DNA of 64,000 nt, from contig CM018696.1 in the NCBI GenBank assembly GCA_009363875.1, positions 94,232,545 to 94,296,544 of the forward strand. The letters are read 5' to 3'. A program made the translations under genes and the position numbers. The notes beneath the pieces are model-generated. The model was not told where the DNA came from, made no database searches, and was given only the letters and a program-made list of their open reading frames with translations. This document shows, piece by piece, positions 45,910-57,518 of this stretch. Source of the stretch: Mikania micrantha (Eukaryota; Streptophyta; Magnoliopsida; Asterales; Asteraceae). How positions within the stretch are numbered: position 1 is the stretch's first letter; each line of letters starts with the position of its first letter.

Positions 45910-48733
45910 ATGTTACAAGTAAGTTTTTTTATTATATTTCGAACGTATATTTAAACGATTAATTTAGTTTTCTTATTGTCTCATTGTTTCATAAATATTT
46001 TTCTGACTTAGGCTGACTGTAAAACGCGGATTTCATGGAAAAATGTTGAGATTGTGAAAAATGTTATTAGCAAGTCGCAGGAAAGAATTGATATTTGGAA
46101 CGACCAATGTTTTGCCCCTTGGCTGAATGTAAAGAACACGCAGCCAGATGGGCAACTGATTCACGCGATGCTTCTTCATCAACTTCCTGTCAACTATGAT
46201 ACTGAATTTGATGGGATTGTTTACTCGGTTGGTGGACAGGGCAAACCTATGTTACGTTTCGGACCTCGCGAGTTTTGCATTATTACCGGATTTAAATTCG
46301 GTGATAATAGTACAAAATCTAAAGGAGGTGATTCGTTTTATAATCGGGTTTTAGATGAAAACATTTCGGTTCCGATTACAGTTGATAAACTGAAATCATT
46401 TCTTGTCGAGAATGAAAACAACTTCAATGATGACGATATTGTTCGTCTCTGTTTACTACTTATCCTATATTCTTTTTTCATGGGAGTAGAAACAGATAAA
46501 CATATTCAGAACGAGCATCTACTTTTGGTAGATAATTTTGATTGTTGGAATGATTTCAATTGGGGTAGTTATTTATGGGGCCGCACGTATCCCAGTATTC
46601 TGAACGTGCTAAACAAAAAAGTGATGGTTCCAAACAAAAAATTATACTATTCGTTGACAGGATTTGTTTGGTCTTTCAAGGTATTATATATTAAATTAAT
46701 GCAAAATTATAAATGTTATTAAATATTAATATTATCAAAATAATATATTTTTCAGATTTGGATATACGAGACTTTTCCGTATATGAAAACAATTTGTAAA
46801 TACAACGAATCTATTCCGAGAGCGGTTGGTTGGGAAAAACCCAAAAAAACTCGTTGGCCTACCGTGGAAGTGATATTTCAAAGATGTTCTGAGGTAAAAT
46901 AATTATTATTTTTTTTTTATATTAACGAAATTTTTTAACATAATTGAAATTTCTTTATTTTAATTTTTTATAAAATTTTAGGTGATGTTTACTCCTATAA
47001 ACCTTTTTCCCAATCCTACTGAATCGAAAGTTCATGGTCAGAGCTTCGATTATTTGAATAAAATGTTGCAAATGAGGATGGGAGGGAACCTAAATTTTGT
47101 TTTCCAACCGCAGCCGGCCCAGGAATTTCGGGCGGAAGATGATGTTTTCAATCAATTTGTCAATAAATTTTTAGATGATGACGTCAATGTGGAAGAAAAA
47201 AAGTCTTACGAAGAATTTACCAAAAAACAGCAAGAGCAATCTTCCACTGGTTCAATGAGTGCAGACCAGTATAACAGCATCATCGAAAAACTAATGTTGC
47301 TTTTGAAACATCGGGTATTTTATTTATAATATATAATATTCTTATTTTAATTGTTTATTCAATTGATTTTTATTGTTTGCAGGAAAATGTTGACAATTTT
47401 ATTTCAGCAAGTGAATCGTTTCACCAAAGAACCGATCAGCGTTTGAGCGTATAAAATTTTTAATATAAATAATTTTTTAATTTTTTTTGATATTTAGGAT
47501 TAACTTAAACTTCAAAACAGAAACTATCTTTTGAAGAAGACGAAGAAAATAGGGAAGAAATAGTTGAAGATATGGTCACCCCCGATGTTGTTTTAGTTTC
47601 CAAAAATAAGGTATTTTATTTTATTTATATTTTTTATCATATTAAAGTTTCATTTAAATTTGTTTTTATTATTAGTTAACTTTTTTAAATTTATTATTAG
47701 GTGATATCAAATAAAGGACGTGGTAAAAGAATAAAGAAAAAATCTAAAGTTCTTACTACCCCCTTTCAAGGTTTTGATACTACGCCTGCTGTAGATAAAA
47801 ATAACGATGAGGCGTATTCTATTAAAGTTATAAAAGAGCTGGCAATCCGTGAGAAATTTTACTTCTACACGCGATTTCAGCCGAACGTCGGTCTAACTCA
47901 CGAGTTTTGGAAAGGAATCACAAGCGGGTGGTTTGAAAACAACGTGAGTGTTTTATTTAAAATAAAATTAAATTATTTTTGATACTAAATTCGGATTGCT
48001 ATATTTTTAACAGCATATCGATGGCTGGATCAACAAATTAATGCTTGATAGGCCGGAAGATGCGGACTGGACCATTTTGCCTTGCCATTTCTTGACCACC
48101 ATGTATTTTAGTAAAAGATGGATCGACGAATTAGGCACTGGTGATATATGGCCATTTCCAGCTGTCACGGGACTTAACAAAGTTAATAAATTAGTTTTAT
48201 TTTTTTAATATTAACGTTTATAAAATACTAATTATTTATATTTTTTGTGTAGTTTTATGTTCCGATTAACATGCAAAACCAACATTGGTGTTTGACATGT
48301 GTTGATCTTTCATCTTGGACATTGAGTGTTTATGACAGGTATATTTATATTTTTTTTTAAAATATATTTGTAAAATATGTAATAATAATAAATATCTGAT
48401 ATGTACAGTTTTCCTGAGGTGTGCACACAAGCAAGGAACGAAATGTTGTTTTTCCTGGACAACATATTTCCGCAATGGTTACTGTATAATGATCATGATT
48501 TAGGCGGTATTTTCAGACCACCTCCTTTTAAGCGACTTTTTCCGGATGATGTTCCTCATCAAGTCGGAACTATAGGAGATTGTGGTGTTTGGGTCTGTAT
48601 CTTTCTACAACGTCTAATTAATGGAGAAAGACTTAGCAGCCAGGATGAGGATGCGCAAAAAACCGCACATGATTTTCGGTGGAGTTTTGCACGCTTAATG
48701 TACGAAAATAAAATTAGATCAGAAGTTGAATAG
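45910..48733 (+). CDS. DUF1985-ULP1/C48 SUMO-protease-like protein, catalytic residues intact
   Basis: Ten GT-AG exons: 45910-45918, 46012-46680, 46756-46893, 46982-47314, 47383-47448, 47521-47610, 47701-47943, 48014-48181, 48253-48338, 48409-48733. They join in frame to 708 residues with no internal stop. An N-terminal DUF1985-type region (~50-270, RFGPREFCIITGFKFG) is followed by a charged middle. The C48 peptidase domain follows, with His in NQHWCL, Asp in SVYDS, Gln in PHQVGTIGDCGV and the nucleophile Cys in GDCGVWVC. In the family, ULP1 proteins remove SUMO from targets; transposon-borne copies have unknown function. The intact splice structure over ten exons is notable for transposon cargo. 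The three-codon first exon is inferred from splice consensus; translation could start later. Confidence 0.88.
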
Positions 48734-48850
48734 ATGCATTTTGTAACTTTTTTTCGAATTTGTTTTGTAAATTTTTGTAATGAAATATTATTGTGCGTAA
48801 ACATTTATTTAAATTTATTTATTTAAATATTAAAAAAAAAAAAAAATTGA

Positions 48851-49097
48851 GCCGCCTATATGAAACAGGCGGGCGCCTGTACCACATAGGCGGGCGCCTG
48901 TACCACACAGGCGGGCGCCTGTGTGGTACAGGCGTCTGCCTTTTCATGAAATTTTTAACACACAGGCGCCCGCCTGTAAGATACAGGCGCCCGCCTGTAA
49001 CTTACAGGCGTCCGCCTGTGTGTTACAGGCGGCTCAATTTTGAATTTTTTTTAAAAAAAAACAGGCGTCCGCCTATGGGTAGTAGGCGTCCGCCTTT
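48851..49097. repeat. internal GC-rich palindromic repeat array (C)
   Basis: About ten units such as acaggcgggcgcctgta and its inverse acaggcgcccgcctgta. It starts ~115 bp after the ULP stop codon. A plus-strand TATA-like tataaataaag follows at about 49103-49113. It is the left half of the duplication with array D. Confidence 0.9.
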
Positions 49098-50358
49098 TCG
49101 AAGTATATAAATAAAGACCAATATCGAAATGAAAAATTCAACTTTCTCTTTTTTTAATTTTTAGCTTCCTTGTTTATCTATCAAGTTTTATAAAAAATTA
49201 CCTTTGAAAAAATATGTTTTACAAAAGAAAGTTTCTTAAGTATTTATCTTATTGAATTAATACCACTTAGTTTTAATTCTTATTGAATTAAAACCACTTA
49301 CATATATATATCCACTTACATTACATGATTGGTTTTATAAATCTTTCATGTAATGTAGTTGATATTTTTTATAAAAAAAACTTTTTTATACCTTTTGGCT
49401 TTCCAGTGGAAGATACTCTATTTAAATAAATCCAATGTTAAGTAAGAGGTATTTAAAAGAAATTATTATTATAAAAATCCACTCTTTTTCTCCCTGATAT
49501 AAAAAAAGAGTGGTATAATATTTTGTATAAAAAAAATATTTTAAAAACTATATTATTATAATGCTTATTGAAATTAAACCACTTATATACTTAAATTGAT
49601 TTTGTTTAAATGTTTGATTAAACAAATCAAATATGTAATATATTTACTAATTATTATATCAGTAGCCTTCTTGCTATCTCATAAAAAGATTTACAAGAAC
49701 GAAAATGTGTTATCAAGAGTTAAAAGACAATGATGAAAATCTGTAGACAAGAGTTACAAGAACGAGACCGAGATTACTGATTTGTGGAATAAAGAGTTAA
49801 AAGAATGAGACCGAGACCGAGATTACTGATTTGTACTGTTCTTTTTCCTTTAACGTTTTTTTAAGTACTGTTGTTTTTCCTTTGAAAAATTTATTTCATT
49901 TTAAGTTTACACCACTTTATTAATTTTAATCCTTATTGAATTAAAACCACTTATTATATCAATTTCCTATGCATGATTGATGGAACAGATCTTTCGTGTG
50001 TTTTAATTGATATATATATATTTTAAAAGGAGCTGTTTTAAACAGTCCACCCTCATACTTCCTGATAAGTAGGAGTGTTATGAAGAATTCTGTTATGAAA
50101 ACTTAGAAGACCGAGATTGCTGATTTGTAATCAAAGATTATGCTGCTATGTAATTAAAGATTGTGCTGCTATGTAAACTTAGAATGATTGGAAACAATAT
50201 TGGTTATTATAAAGATTGTAATATTTCGAAATTATATAATGTGTTGTCAGTTTTTACTTAATATTTCATTTATTTGTTTTTTTACCGAAATAATCTTATG
50301 CGTAAACGTTATTATATTTAAACTTTATTAACAAAATTGAATAAAAAAAATAAAATTT

Positions 50359-50608
50359 CGCCGCCACTAATACACAGGCGTCCGCCTGTACCATACAGGC
50401 GCCGCCTGTACCACACAGGCGCCCGCCTGTATGGTACAGGCGTCTGACGTTTTGAATTTTTTTTTCAAAATTATAGGCGGCCGACTTTACCACACAGGCG
50501 CCCGCCTGTAACACACAGGCGTCCGCCTGTAACACACAGGCGCCTAAAATTTGAATTTTAAAAAAAAAAACAGGCGTCCGCCTGTACTATACAAGGCGTC
50601 CGCCTTTT
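50359..50608. repeat. internal GC-rich palindromic repeat array (D)
   Basis: About ten CAGGCG(C/T)CCGCCTG units, aligned with array C in order and followed by ttataaataaagac at about 50612-50625. It begins unit 2 of the duplication. Confidence 0.9.
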
Positions 50609-51519
50609 CAAAGTTTATAAATAAAGACTCATATCCTATATCGGAATGTTAACTTAAACTTTTCTTTGCTTTTTATTAAAATCTTTTTAAATTTTTATTT
50701 TCCAAGTTTATGAATTAAGTGTTATAAGAAAAAATGTTAGAAAAATTTGTTTTATAAAAGTATGTTTTCTTGATTATATATATCTTATTGAATTAACACC
50801 ACTTAATTTTAATTATTATTGAATTAAAACCACTTACATATATATATCCACATACATTACATGATTGGTTGTATAAATCTTTTATGTAATGTAGTTGATA
50901 TTTATAAAAAAAAATACTTTTTTATATCTCTTGGTTTTCTAGTGGTAGATGCTGCGTTCAAACTCTTTCATCGCGAAATATGATGTATTTAGAAGAAATC
51001 AATATTATAAAATCCACTCTTTTCCTCTCGGAAAACATAAAAAGAGTGTTATTTTATTTTAAGTAAAATAATATTTTAAAAACTTTATTATCATAATTCT
51101 TATTGAATTAAAACCACTTATATACTTATATCGATTTACTTTACATGTTTGATATACAAAATCATTCATATAATATAATTTATATAAGTTATATCGGCAT
51201 TCTTCTTACTGCCTTATTGGAGTTGATGTTTATCTGCAACGGCAAACGTATTTTGGGGAAAACTATATTAAATAACCAACTTTTTCAATCACGAAGATAG
51301 TTGTTATGAAGAATTTTGTTATGAAAAGTTAGAAGACCGATATTGTTGATTTGTAAACAAAGATTGTGCTACAATGTAAACTTAGAAGATTTGGAAACAA
51401 TATTGGTTATTACAAAGATTGTAATATTTCGAAATTATATATGTATATAATGTGTGATATTGCATTACTTTATCATAAAACATACGAAATTATTAAAATA
51501 CAAAAATATAACATACTCA

Positions 51520-54031
51520 TTAAAAGTCATTTAAATCATAACAATAATCTTTTTGAGTTGTTGACCCAACTACAAAATCACGAAAATTCTCTACATCTAC
51601 AAATGTTGTCTGTGTTTCGTTTATTTTTTGTTTTGACGATGAACCCATTTGTGATGCCAGAGGTGTTTTACACTGATGACGCATATGTCCCTTGCGATGA
51701 CATCTTGAGCATATTGTCGGAACAGTTTCCTCACCACGAGAGGGAATTCGTTTATTTTCTCGAGGACGACCAGCTTGTCTTTTGTCCATGTGCGGTGTTT
51801 CTAATTTGTCATAATTTTCATCTATCTCCCATTCTGATTCATCTGGTACCGGCTGTATCGATTCTGCGTAAGTGGCAGCGTGTACCTCATTTGTAAACCA
51901 GTCCATTGCCCACTGATAACATTCTGTCTGCTTTAAGAATTTTGAAACACTAATCACATGACCACATGGTAAACCGGATAACTGCCATTTGCGACAAGTA
52001 CATTTTTTATTGTAAAGATCGACAACGCATCGATGACGTCCGTCGTCTACATTGAACTGATACTCGTCTATGCCACGAACTGACCATGTCTTGCATTTCT
52101 GAATTCGTCTACATATTTTGTCTGTAGCCCATGCGGTCAGATAGTGTCTATTTTTCTCTACAAAAAGTTAAAATAATTTATCAATAAATATTATTAAACC
52201 AGGGAAAATAAATTAAAATTAACTTCAACGGTGTTTATTAGAACCTCCGAGTTGTCGTCGTTCAAAATACCATTTCTGAACCAATTCGACAAAAAAGTCG
52301 ATTAACCGAGTGATTGGTAACTTTCGTGCGCTCCGGGACAACGCATTAATAGACTCGGCACTATTTGACGTCATGATATTAAATCGTTGCACCGGGCAAT
52401 GTGATCGAGCCCATTTTGAAAAACCAGCTCGCGTGAGGATTTCTCGAATATTAGAACGGTTACTACAGAGTGCGTTAAAATTGATATCAAATTCCCCAAC
52501 CGTATAAGCTTTACAAGTCGCCCACCACAAGTTTTCTTGTGCTTTACCCTTTAGACGTAGATTCATCATCAAATGTCGGCAACAAAGACCATGATAAGCC
52601 TGTGGATATACTGTTCTTATTGCTTGATCAATGGAAGCGGCTCGATCTGAAATAATTGCAAGATTTGAATGATCGTCAATGCCCTCCTTGAGTTTTGACA
52701 AAAACCACGTCCACGATTCCCCGGATTCTGTTTTCCCCACACCGAATGCAATAGGTAAAATTTGATTATTTCCATCCATACCAACAGCTAAAAACATGGT
52801 GCCTTTAAATGTACCCTTAAGATGTGCCCCGTCAATAATTATTATAGGACGCAAACAATGAACAAAACTGCGCACCTGTAAATAAGTATTAATAAATATA
52901 TAATACAAGAATATAATATTTTTAATAATTCGTAACTTACCGCTGCACCAATAGCAACAAAAACCATTTCAAAACGGTTAAACTCGTCCCTCAAAATATG
53001 AGTTATTGTTCCTGGATTAGCTAATTGAAGATAATGACAATATGCAGGCAGTTTTGCAAATGATTCCTCAGTTGATCCAGCCAAAATTTGTTCGGCATAA
53101 TGTTTCCCTCGCCATGCTTGATTGTATGATATGTTCACCTTAAATCTCTGATTTATATCTTTGACTATTTCTTTTCCACGGTACACACGTCCACAGTCAG
53201 TAAGTTGGTCCTTTATTATATGACCAAGAACTTTTTTGTTTGCGTTTCTAATGTTAGGATAAGTTTGCGTCCTTGAACATGTATGCTCATTGTTAAAATA
53301 AGTCACGTGAAATGCGCACGTGTCCTTATAACTAGAGGCTCTTAAAACCCAGTTACAATTTTCGAAATAACATACCACAACAAATCTTTTTTTTGATGAT
53401 TTTTGAACTTTAAACTGAAAACATTCATTCAATGCCATGGTTGAAATTTCTAATTTTAAATCTTCTTTATCTTTAAAAACTTTATTTATTATTGCATGTG
53501 AAGATGAAGATGGTTTACAAAATTTTGAGTTAATAAGTTCTGCTTCTACTTCTGGTACGGATTCATCGTTAAAAACATTCTGATTTAAATCAAAACTGAA
53601 TTGAGGTTTTTGATTAAAATCATTAAAACTGTCAAAACAATCACTAATATTTAAATCAGGAACTACAAATTTTTTTTTGAGTTAGAACCATGTGATGAAA
53701 TTTTTCTATCACGAACATGATCAGGTCTAACATCATTAACGACGTACATATAACATATTTCACTCTCATTTTTTTCCAGAATTTTAAAAAAAACAGAAAC
53801 ATCGTTATCATCACATATATCAACAGGATATATATATGTTGAAAATTTATACGATATTCGACTTATATCTCGAATATCAAAACGAACAGAAATTAACTCA
53901 AGCAGTTCTTGATAAGTAATTTTATAATGAAGACATACAGCACGTCGCAAACAATCAATAGGAAGATAATCATATATTCCATTTTTAAGCTCCCAATTTC
54001 CGCCAATACAGAAAATAACCGTAAATTCCAT
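51520..54031 (-). CDS. MURA-type MULE transposase with one poly-A frameshift
   Basis: Exons on the minus strand: 54031-52941, 52875-52230, 52157-51520, all GT-AG, about 791 codons. Order: an N-terminal MULE-specific region (~1-110); a zinc-binding MuDR region (CYFENCNWVLRASSYKDTC, then H..H); the MULE catalytic domain with DGAH (Asp ~379), SDRA (Asp ~441) and NSAES (Glu ~538); a SWIM zinc finger (CTCRKWQLSGLPCGH); and a C-terminal CCHC knuckle (CSRCHRKGHMRHQC). A run of nine A at about 53676-53684 puts the first ~117 residues out of frame with the rest, by a real indel or a sequencing error. The protein acts in the nucleus on its own terminal repeats. The start codon sits at the inner edge of the right repeat. 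Confidence 0.88.
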
Positions 54032-54640
54032 TTCAAATTTGTTTGCAAAAAAAAAAGTGAGCGTTTTAGGTAGGGACACTTTACGCATATATATACCCGT
54101 CTTTATGGTCGGACGCCTATAAAATAAAGATTCAAAAAAAAAAAAAAAAAAAAAAACTTGTACGGGCGGACGCCTGTACTACACAGGCGGGCGCCTGTGT
54201 GTTACAGGCGGGCGCCTGTGTGTTACAGGCGGGCGCCTGTGGCACTTTTTTCGAAAAAAAAAGTTTGGACGCCCGTAACTAGGTTTGGGCGCCCGTGTGG
54301 TCGGTTCGGGCGCCTGTGTAGGTGGTCTGGGCGCCTGTGACTTGACCCGGGATTTTTTTTTTTTTTTTTTTCTTTACGGTCGGACGCCCGTGACAGATGT
54401 GTCAGTGTGGGCCCGACGCCCGTGACAACTTTTTTTTTATACGGGCGTTCGTGGTTTTTAAGGGGCGTGGGCGCCTGTGTAGAAAACGTGGCGTTTTTTG
54501 ATTGGATATTACACAGGCGCCCGTCCGTGTGTACACAGGCGCCGGCGCCTGTAAAGGTTATGGACATTTTGGCATTTGTAAAGTCAAATGGACATTTTGG
54601 ATAACTTTTTGGTCAAAGTGGCTATTTTGGTAATTTTCCC
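54029..54640. repeat. right terminal inverted repeat of the MULE
   Basis: The inverse copy of 43252-43863, nearly identical over ~612 bp, with small length differences in the homopolymers (at about 54136-54157 and 54353-54371). Its array lies at about 54103-54553 and its TATA at 54087-54095 (minus), and it contains the transposase ATG at 54031-54029. Confidence 0.95.
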
Positions 54641-54649
54641 AATAATTAA

Positions 54650-55325
54650 ACATGATTTTTCTTTACAAATATTTTAACATTACCAGAGCCCATGAGTTAG
54701 ACCTATGCTACACGATTCATGCACTAAACTATAATATAATATAATATTTTTAAAGTATTTCATTCTCGAATCAAACACCATGAAATCACAATTCATTTTA
54801 TTCTTAAAAAGTAATAAACACAAAATAAAATAGAATGTTAACTTATCCATTTTATTCGCTTGTTGATTTAATTCCTTCACAATCAAACCACGTTATTAAA
54901 CAAGACTAAAAAAAAGCCATATAAAAATTCCGGTTGAATTTATCTAAACTCACACATGACGATATCAAAATCGATCAAGCTGGAAAGCAATAATTACTCG
55001 ATCAAATTATTACTCATATTAGTGATACCTCTTCACTCGACAAGCCAGACGGTTGAGTTCACCGTTGTAAATATATGTAAAATTTTGCTAATACAACACA
55101 TAAAATATCAATCTAACACAACATTTTGAAAGTCTTTAATTACTTTTATAATAAAAACTTAAAATAAGAAAAATGATGACAAAAAAGGGTCTGAGACTTG
55201 CAAATGCAAAGTCTTTTATTACACATCACATGCACCGTGCACGTACGTACATACAAGAAACCCCATTAACATAACATATATTATTAAAAGGAGGCTAATT
55301 AAGGACAGGAAAGCTTCATATACAT

Positions 55326-55400
<75 letters not shown>
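54650..55400. other. spacer between the MULE and the dioxygenase gene
   Basis: AT-rich, no gene seen; the 68-residue minus ORF at 54680-54886 has no family signal. It ends in the long (TA)n tract. Confidence 0.6.

Positions 55401-55401
<1 letters not shown>
55337..55401. repeat. (TA)n microsatellite in the dioxygenase 3' region
   Basis: About 32 TA units end 16 bp downstream of the dioxygenase stop codon, so they probably lie in its 3' UTR. Confidence 0.95.
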
Positions 55402-55404
<3 letters not shown>

Positions 55405-55416
55405 ATTTTGATCTCA

Positions 55417-57426
55417 TCAAATAGAAGCAAAATCTAGGGACTTCTTTCCATCATGAGATTTTGCAAAGAAATTGTTCATGTAATCTTGAAATACAACTTC
55501 TCTATATCGAGCCACCCCGTCATGTGCCACCAGCTCAGGAAACGGTCCAACTTTAACCACAGGCAACGGTTGATTGAATATGGGAACCGAGACCCTCGAC
55601 TCAGTGCTCGTGGTTCGCACTCTGTGTTCAGCGCTTTTGTACCTACCGTTGCTTAAAATCTGACATAAAAAAATTTAATTAATTAATTAATTAATTAAGT
55701 TTAATTAGACAAATTAACAAGTTTAATTATATTGTAGGCCGGTAGGCAGAGAGGGAGTAATTAATTAACCGGCCACCTGTAGTGTATCACCAATGTTGAT
55801 GACCAAAGCACCATGTATGGGTGGAATCTCAATCCACTCTTCATTTTCCGGTGTTGTTGCGTTTTCATCTTTTTTCACGTATAAGCCACCAATGCCATCT
55901 TGTAGGAGCACGGTTAGCGTACCCATATCAGAGTGACGCCCCACACCAACGGTTAGCTCCGGGTTTGGACAAGTTGGGTAGAAGTTCATGTTCACCATCC
56001 TTAAACCTGCAAGTTCATCGACTCTCGAGTCGTCGGCTTTCACTCCGAGGTTCAGGATGAGTGTTTTCAATATCTTTCTCACCATCTCGGTTGATGTTTT
56101 CATGTACTCGAGAGCCTCCTCCCTACGGAAAAGGCAATTAACAAACTAATTAAAATTGTCTTTTTTTTTAAAAAAATCAATTTCTAACCATCTTCGTAAA
56201 CATCGAATAACTTTTAAACTGTTAATAAAATTACATCATACAGTAGAGAATTTTATATTCTTTTATTTGAGTATAGTATTGTTACAATTATTTTCGTTTT
56301 TACGTGGTACGTGATTATTGGTATGTAATTATCAAGTTGGTTCATAATTTTTACATTTAATCCTGGATTATTGGTCCATGATTATCCAGTTTTTCATTGA
56401 CTCTTGCGATTTTTACATGTGGTCCATGATTTATTACCTATGGTCCGTGATAATTGGTTCGTGATTATTCAACTGGTACTTGATTATGCGTGCTAAATGA
56501 CGGTCCGTAATTGTATATAATGTGGTCCGTGATTTTACATGGACGATATTACCCTTCCCTAGATGACACGTGACACGTTCTAGTTCTTTCCGCTTCACAA
56601 GGTTTCTCTCCTTTGTACCTTAACCATCCCTTATATATATACATGTTTGTATCGTGTGTGAAAACTCAATCTTAGAGAGGAAACTTTTAAACCTTATCTG
56701 GACTGTTCATTTGAAATCTTGTCACAGGAGAAAACCTACAACTAGGAAAACCTCTAGTTCAACCCAGAGCAATATTTGTTTTAGATGAGACTTCAACCCA
56801 AGACCTCTGATAAGAGAAGTCAAGAAATACTATTACGATAGAAGCTATTTGATGTGTGTGTGTGTGTATATATATAATATTTAATTAATTAAATGATTAG
56901 GACTGTTGATATTCACTTACTTGCATTCATTAGGCCAAAACTGAAGAGCATCTGCGTCATTTGTGTATGTCATGCTAATATAGTCTTTCCACTCCAAAGC
57001 ATTTTCTTTCTCAGGAACAAAGCTGGTCCCATACTTGACCATGGGACTAGGGCTAACCCCCTTCAGATACAAAGCCTTCTTTTCAGGTGGTTGAGCGAAA
57101 AAGCGATGGGCTGCAACTTTAAGCGACTCAAGGAGTTCCAATGGCACACCATGGTTCACCACCTGGAAGAACCCAAGAGTTTCAGCAGCATGGGCGATGG
57201 CCTTGCTCACTTGGTCATGGTTGGGACCATCGAGCTCAGACAGATCGATGGTCATGTTTTCAAGTGACCCCGCTACATGTTGCTTGTTGATTCGATGGTG
57301 AGGTGGTTGGATGTATCGAGCCGGTACCTTGGTTAGACCCAAGTCGACGAGACCTTTGACACCCTTACCGTCTTTGACGACAAAGTTGAACAGTGAGTTG
57401 TCATCGTCAGTAAAGATTGAAGCCAT
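55417..57426 (-). CDS. S8H: 2-oxoglutarate/Fe(II) dioxygenase, scopoletin 8-hydroxylase / feruloyl-CoA 6'-hydroxylase type
   Basis: Exons 57426-56921, 56122-55777 and 55659-55417 join in frame to 364 residues, close to the family length of about 360. The ATG at 57426 is chosen because the upstream in-frame ATG at 57477 lies at the TATA box. Fe(II) ligands are His232 and Asp234 (GRHSDMG) and His296 (SAEHRV); the 2-oxoglutarate contact is Arg306-x-Ser308 (RVSVP). The N-terminal FTDDDNSLFNFVVKDGKGVKG and the C-terminal FQDYMNNFFAKSHDGKKSLDF resemble coumarin-pathway enzymes. Known for the family: ortho-hydroxylation of feruloyl-CoA (giving scopoletin) or C8-hydroxylation of scopoletin (giving fraxetin), used in iron uptake and defence. 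Which substrate it uses cannot be settled from sequence alone. No damage seen. Confidence 0.88.
56300..56540. repeat. degenerate GGTCCRTGATTA repeats in dioxygenase intron 1
   Basis: Eight or so loose copies of (G)GT(C/T)C(G/A)TGATT(A/T) occur at 20-35 bp spacing. The adjoining 56640-56720 is half of a fold-back MITE (family of 35322-35568). Confidence 0.5.
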
Positions 57427-57480
57427 CTGAGAAGATCTGAATTGAAATTGTAGTGATCTCCTAATCAAAAATGCCAATAC

Positions 57481-57492
57481 CTATATATACAG
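57481..57492 (-). promoter_or_regulatory. TATA box of the dioxygenase gene
   Basis: The minus strand reads CTGTATATATAG, about 60 bp upstream of the chosen ATG. That gives a ~30 nt leader. Confidence 0.65.
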
Positions 57493-57518
57493 TACATATA
57501 TGGTGAAAATGTGCAATA

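Larger units (their letters stand above)
48851..51460 (+). repeat. tandem segmental duplication of array plus spacer
   Basis: Unit 1 (about 48851-50250) and unit 2 (about 50359-51460) share, in order: the GC array, ...tataaataaagac, cttattgaatta..accactta, a block with ccacttacattacatgattgg(t)tttataaatctttcatgtaatgtagttgata and its close copy, a block of actctttttctccct-type sequence, and the end ggaaacaatattggttatta..aaagattgtaatatttcgaaatta. They differ by many substitutions and by indels of a few hundred bp. I see no ORF conserved between them. Confidence 0.85.
43252..54640 (-). mobile_element. 11.4 kb Mutator-like element carrying ULP1-like genes
   Basis: About 612-bp terminal inverted repeats (43252-43863 and 54029-54640) start GGGAAAATTACCAAAATAG. 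A perfect 9-bp target duplication, AATAATTAA, lies at 43243-43251 and 54641-54649. Cargo from left to right: catalytically degenerate ULP-like gene (43860-44890, plus), small acidic ORF (45381-45043, minus), full-length DUF1985-ULP gene (45910-48733, plus), duplicated non-coding array units (48851-51460) and MURA transposase (54031-51520, minus). MULEs carrying ULP1-like protease genes are known as Kaonashi-type. Nearly identical terminal repeats and a perfect duplication point to recent insertion. Strand is given as that of the transposase. Confidence 0.95.

Noticed and set aside
48851..49097. Regular palindromic units with short spacers, resembling a CRISPR array
   Set aside because: The window is plant nuclear DNA, the spacers are only a few bases and not unique, and the units match the MULE terminal repeats.
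53663..53700. Programmed frameshift in the MULE transposase
   Set aside because: Only a plain A run is present; a random indel or read error is simpler and no family precedent is known to me.
54158..54340. 60-residue ORFs inside the terminal repeats (also 43548-43730)
   Set aside because: They are translations of the GC repeat units (RRAPVCYRRAPV) present in both inverted repeats; composition explains them.
57427..57477. In-frame upstream ATG giving a 17-residue longer dioxygenase
   Set aside because: It lies beside the TATA box, too close for a transcript to include it, and family members start near MASIF.
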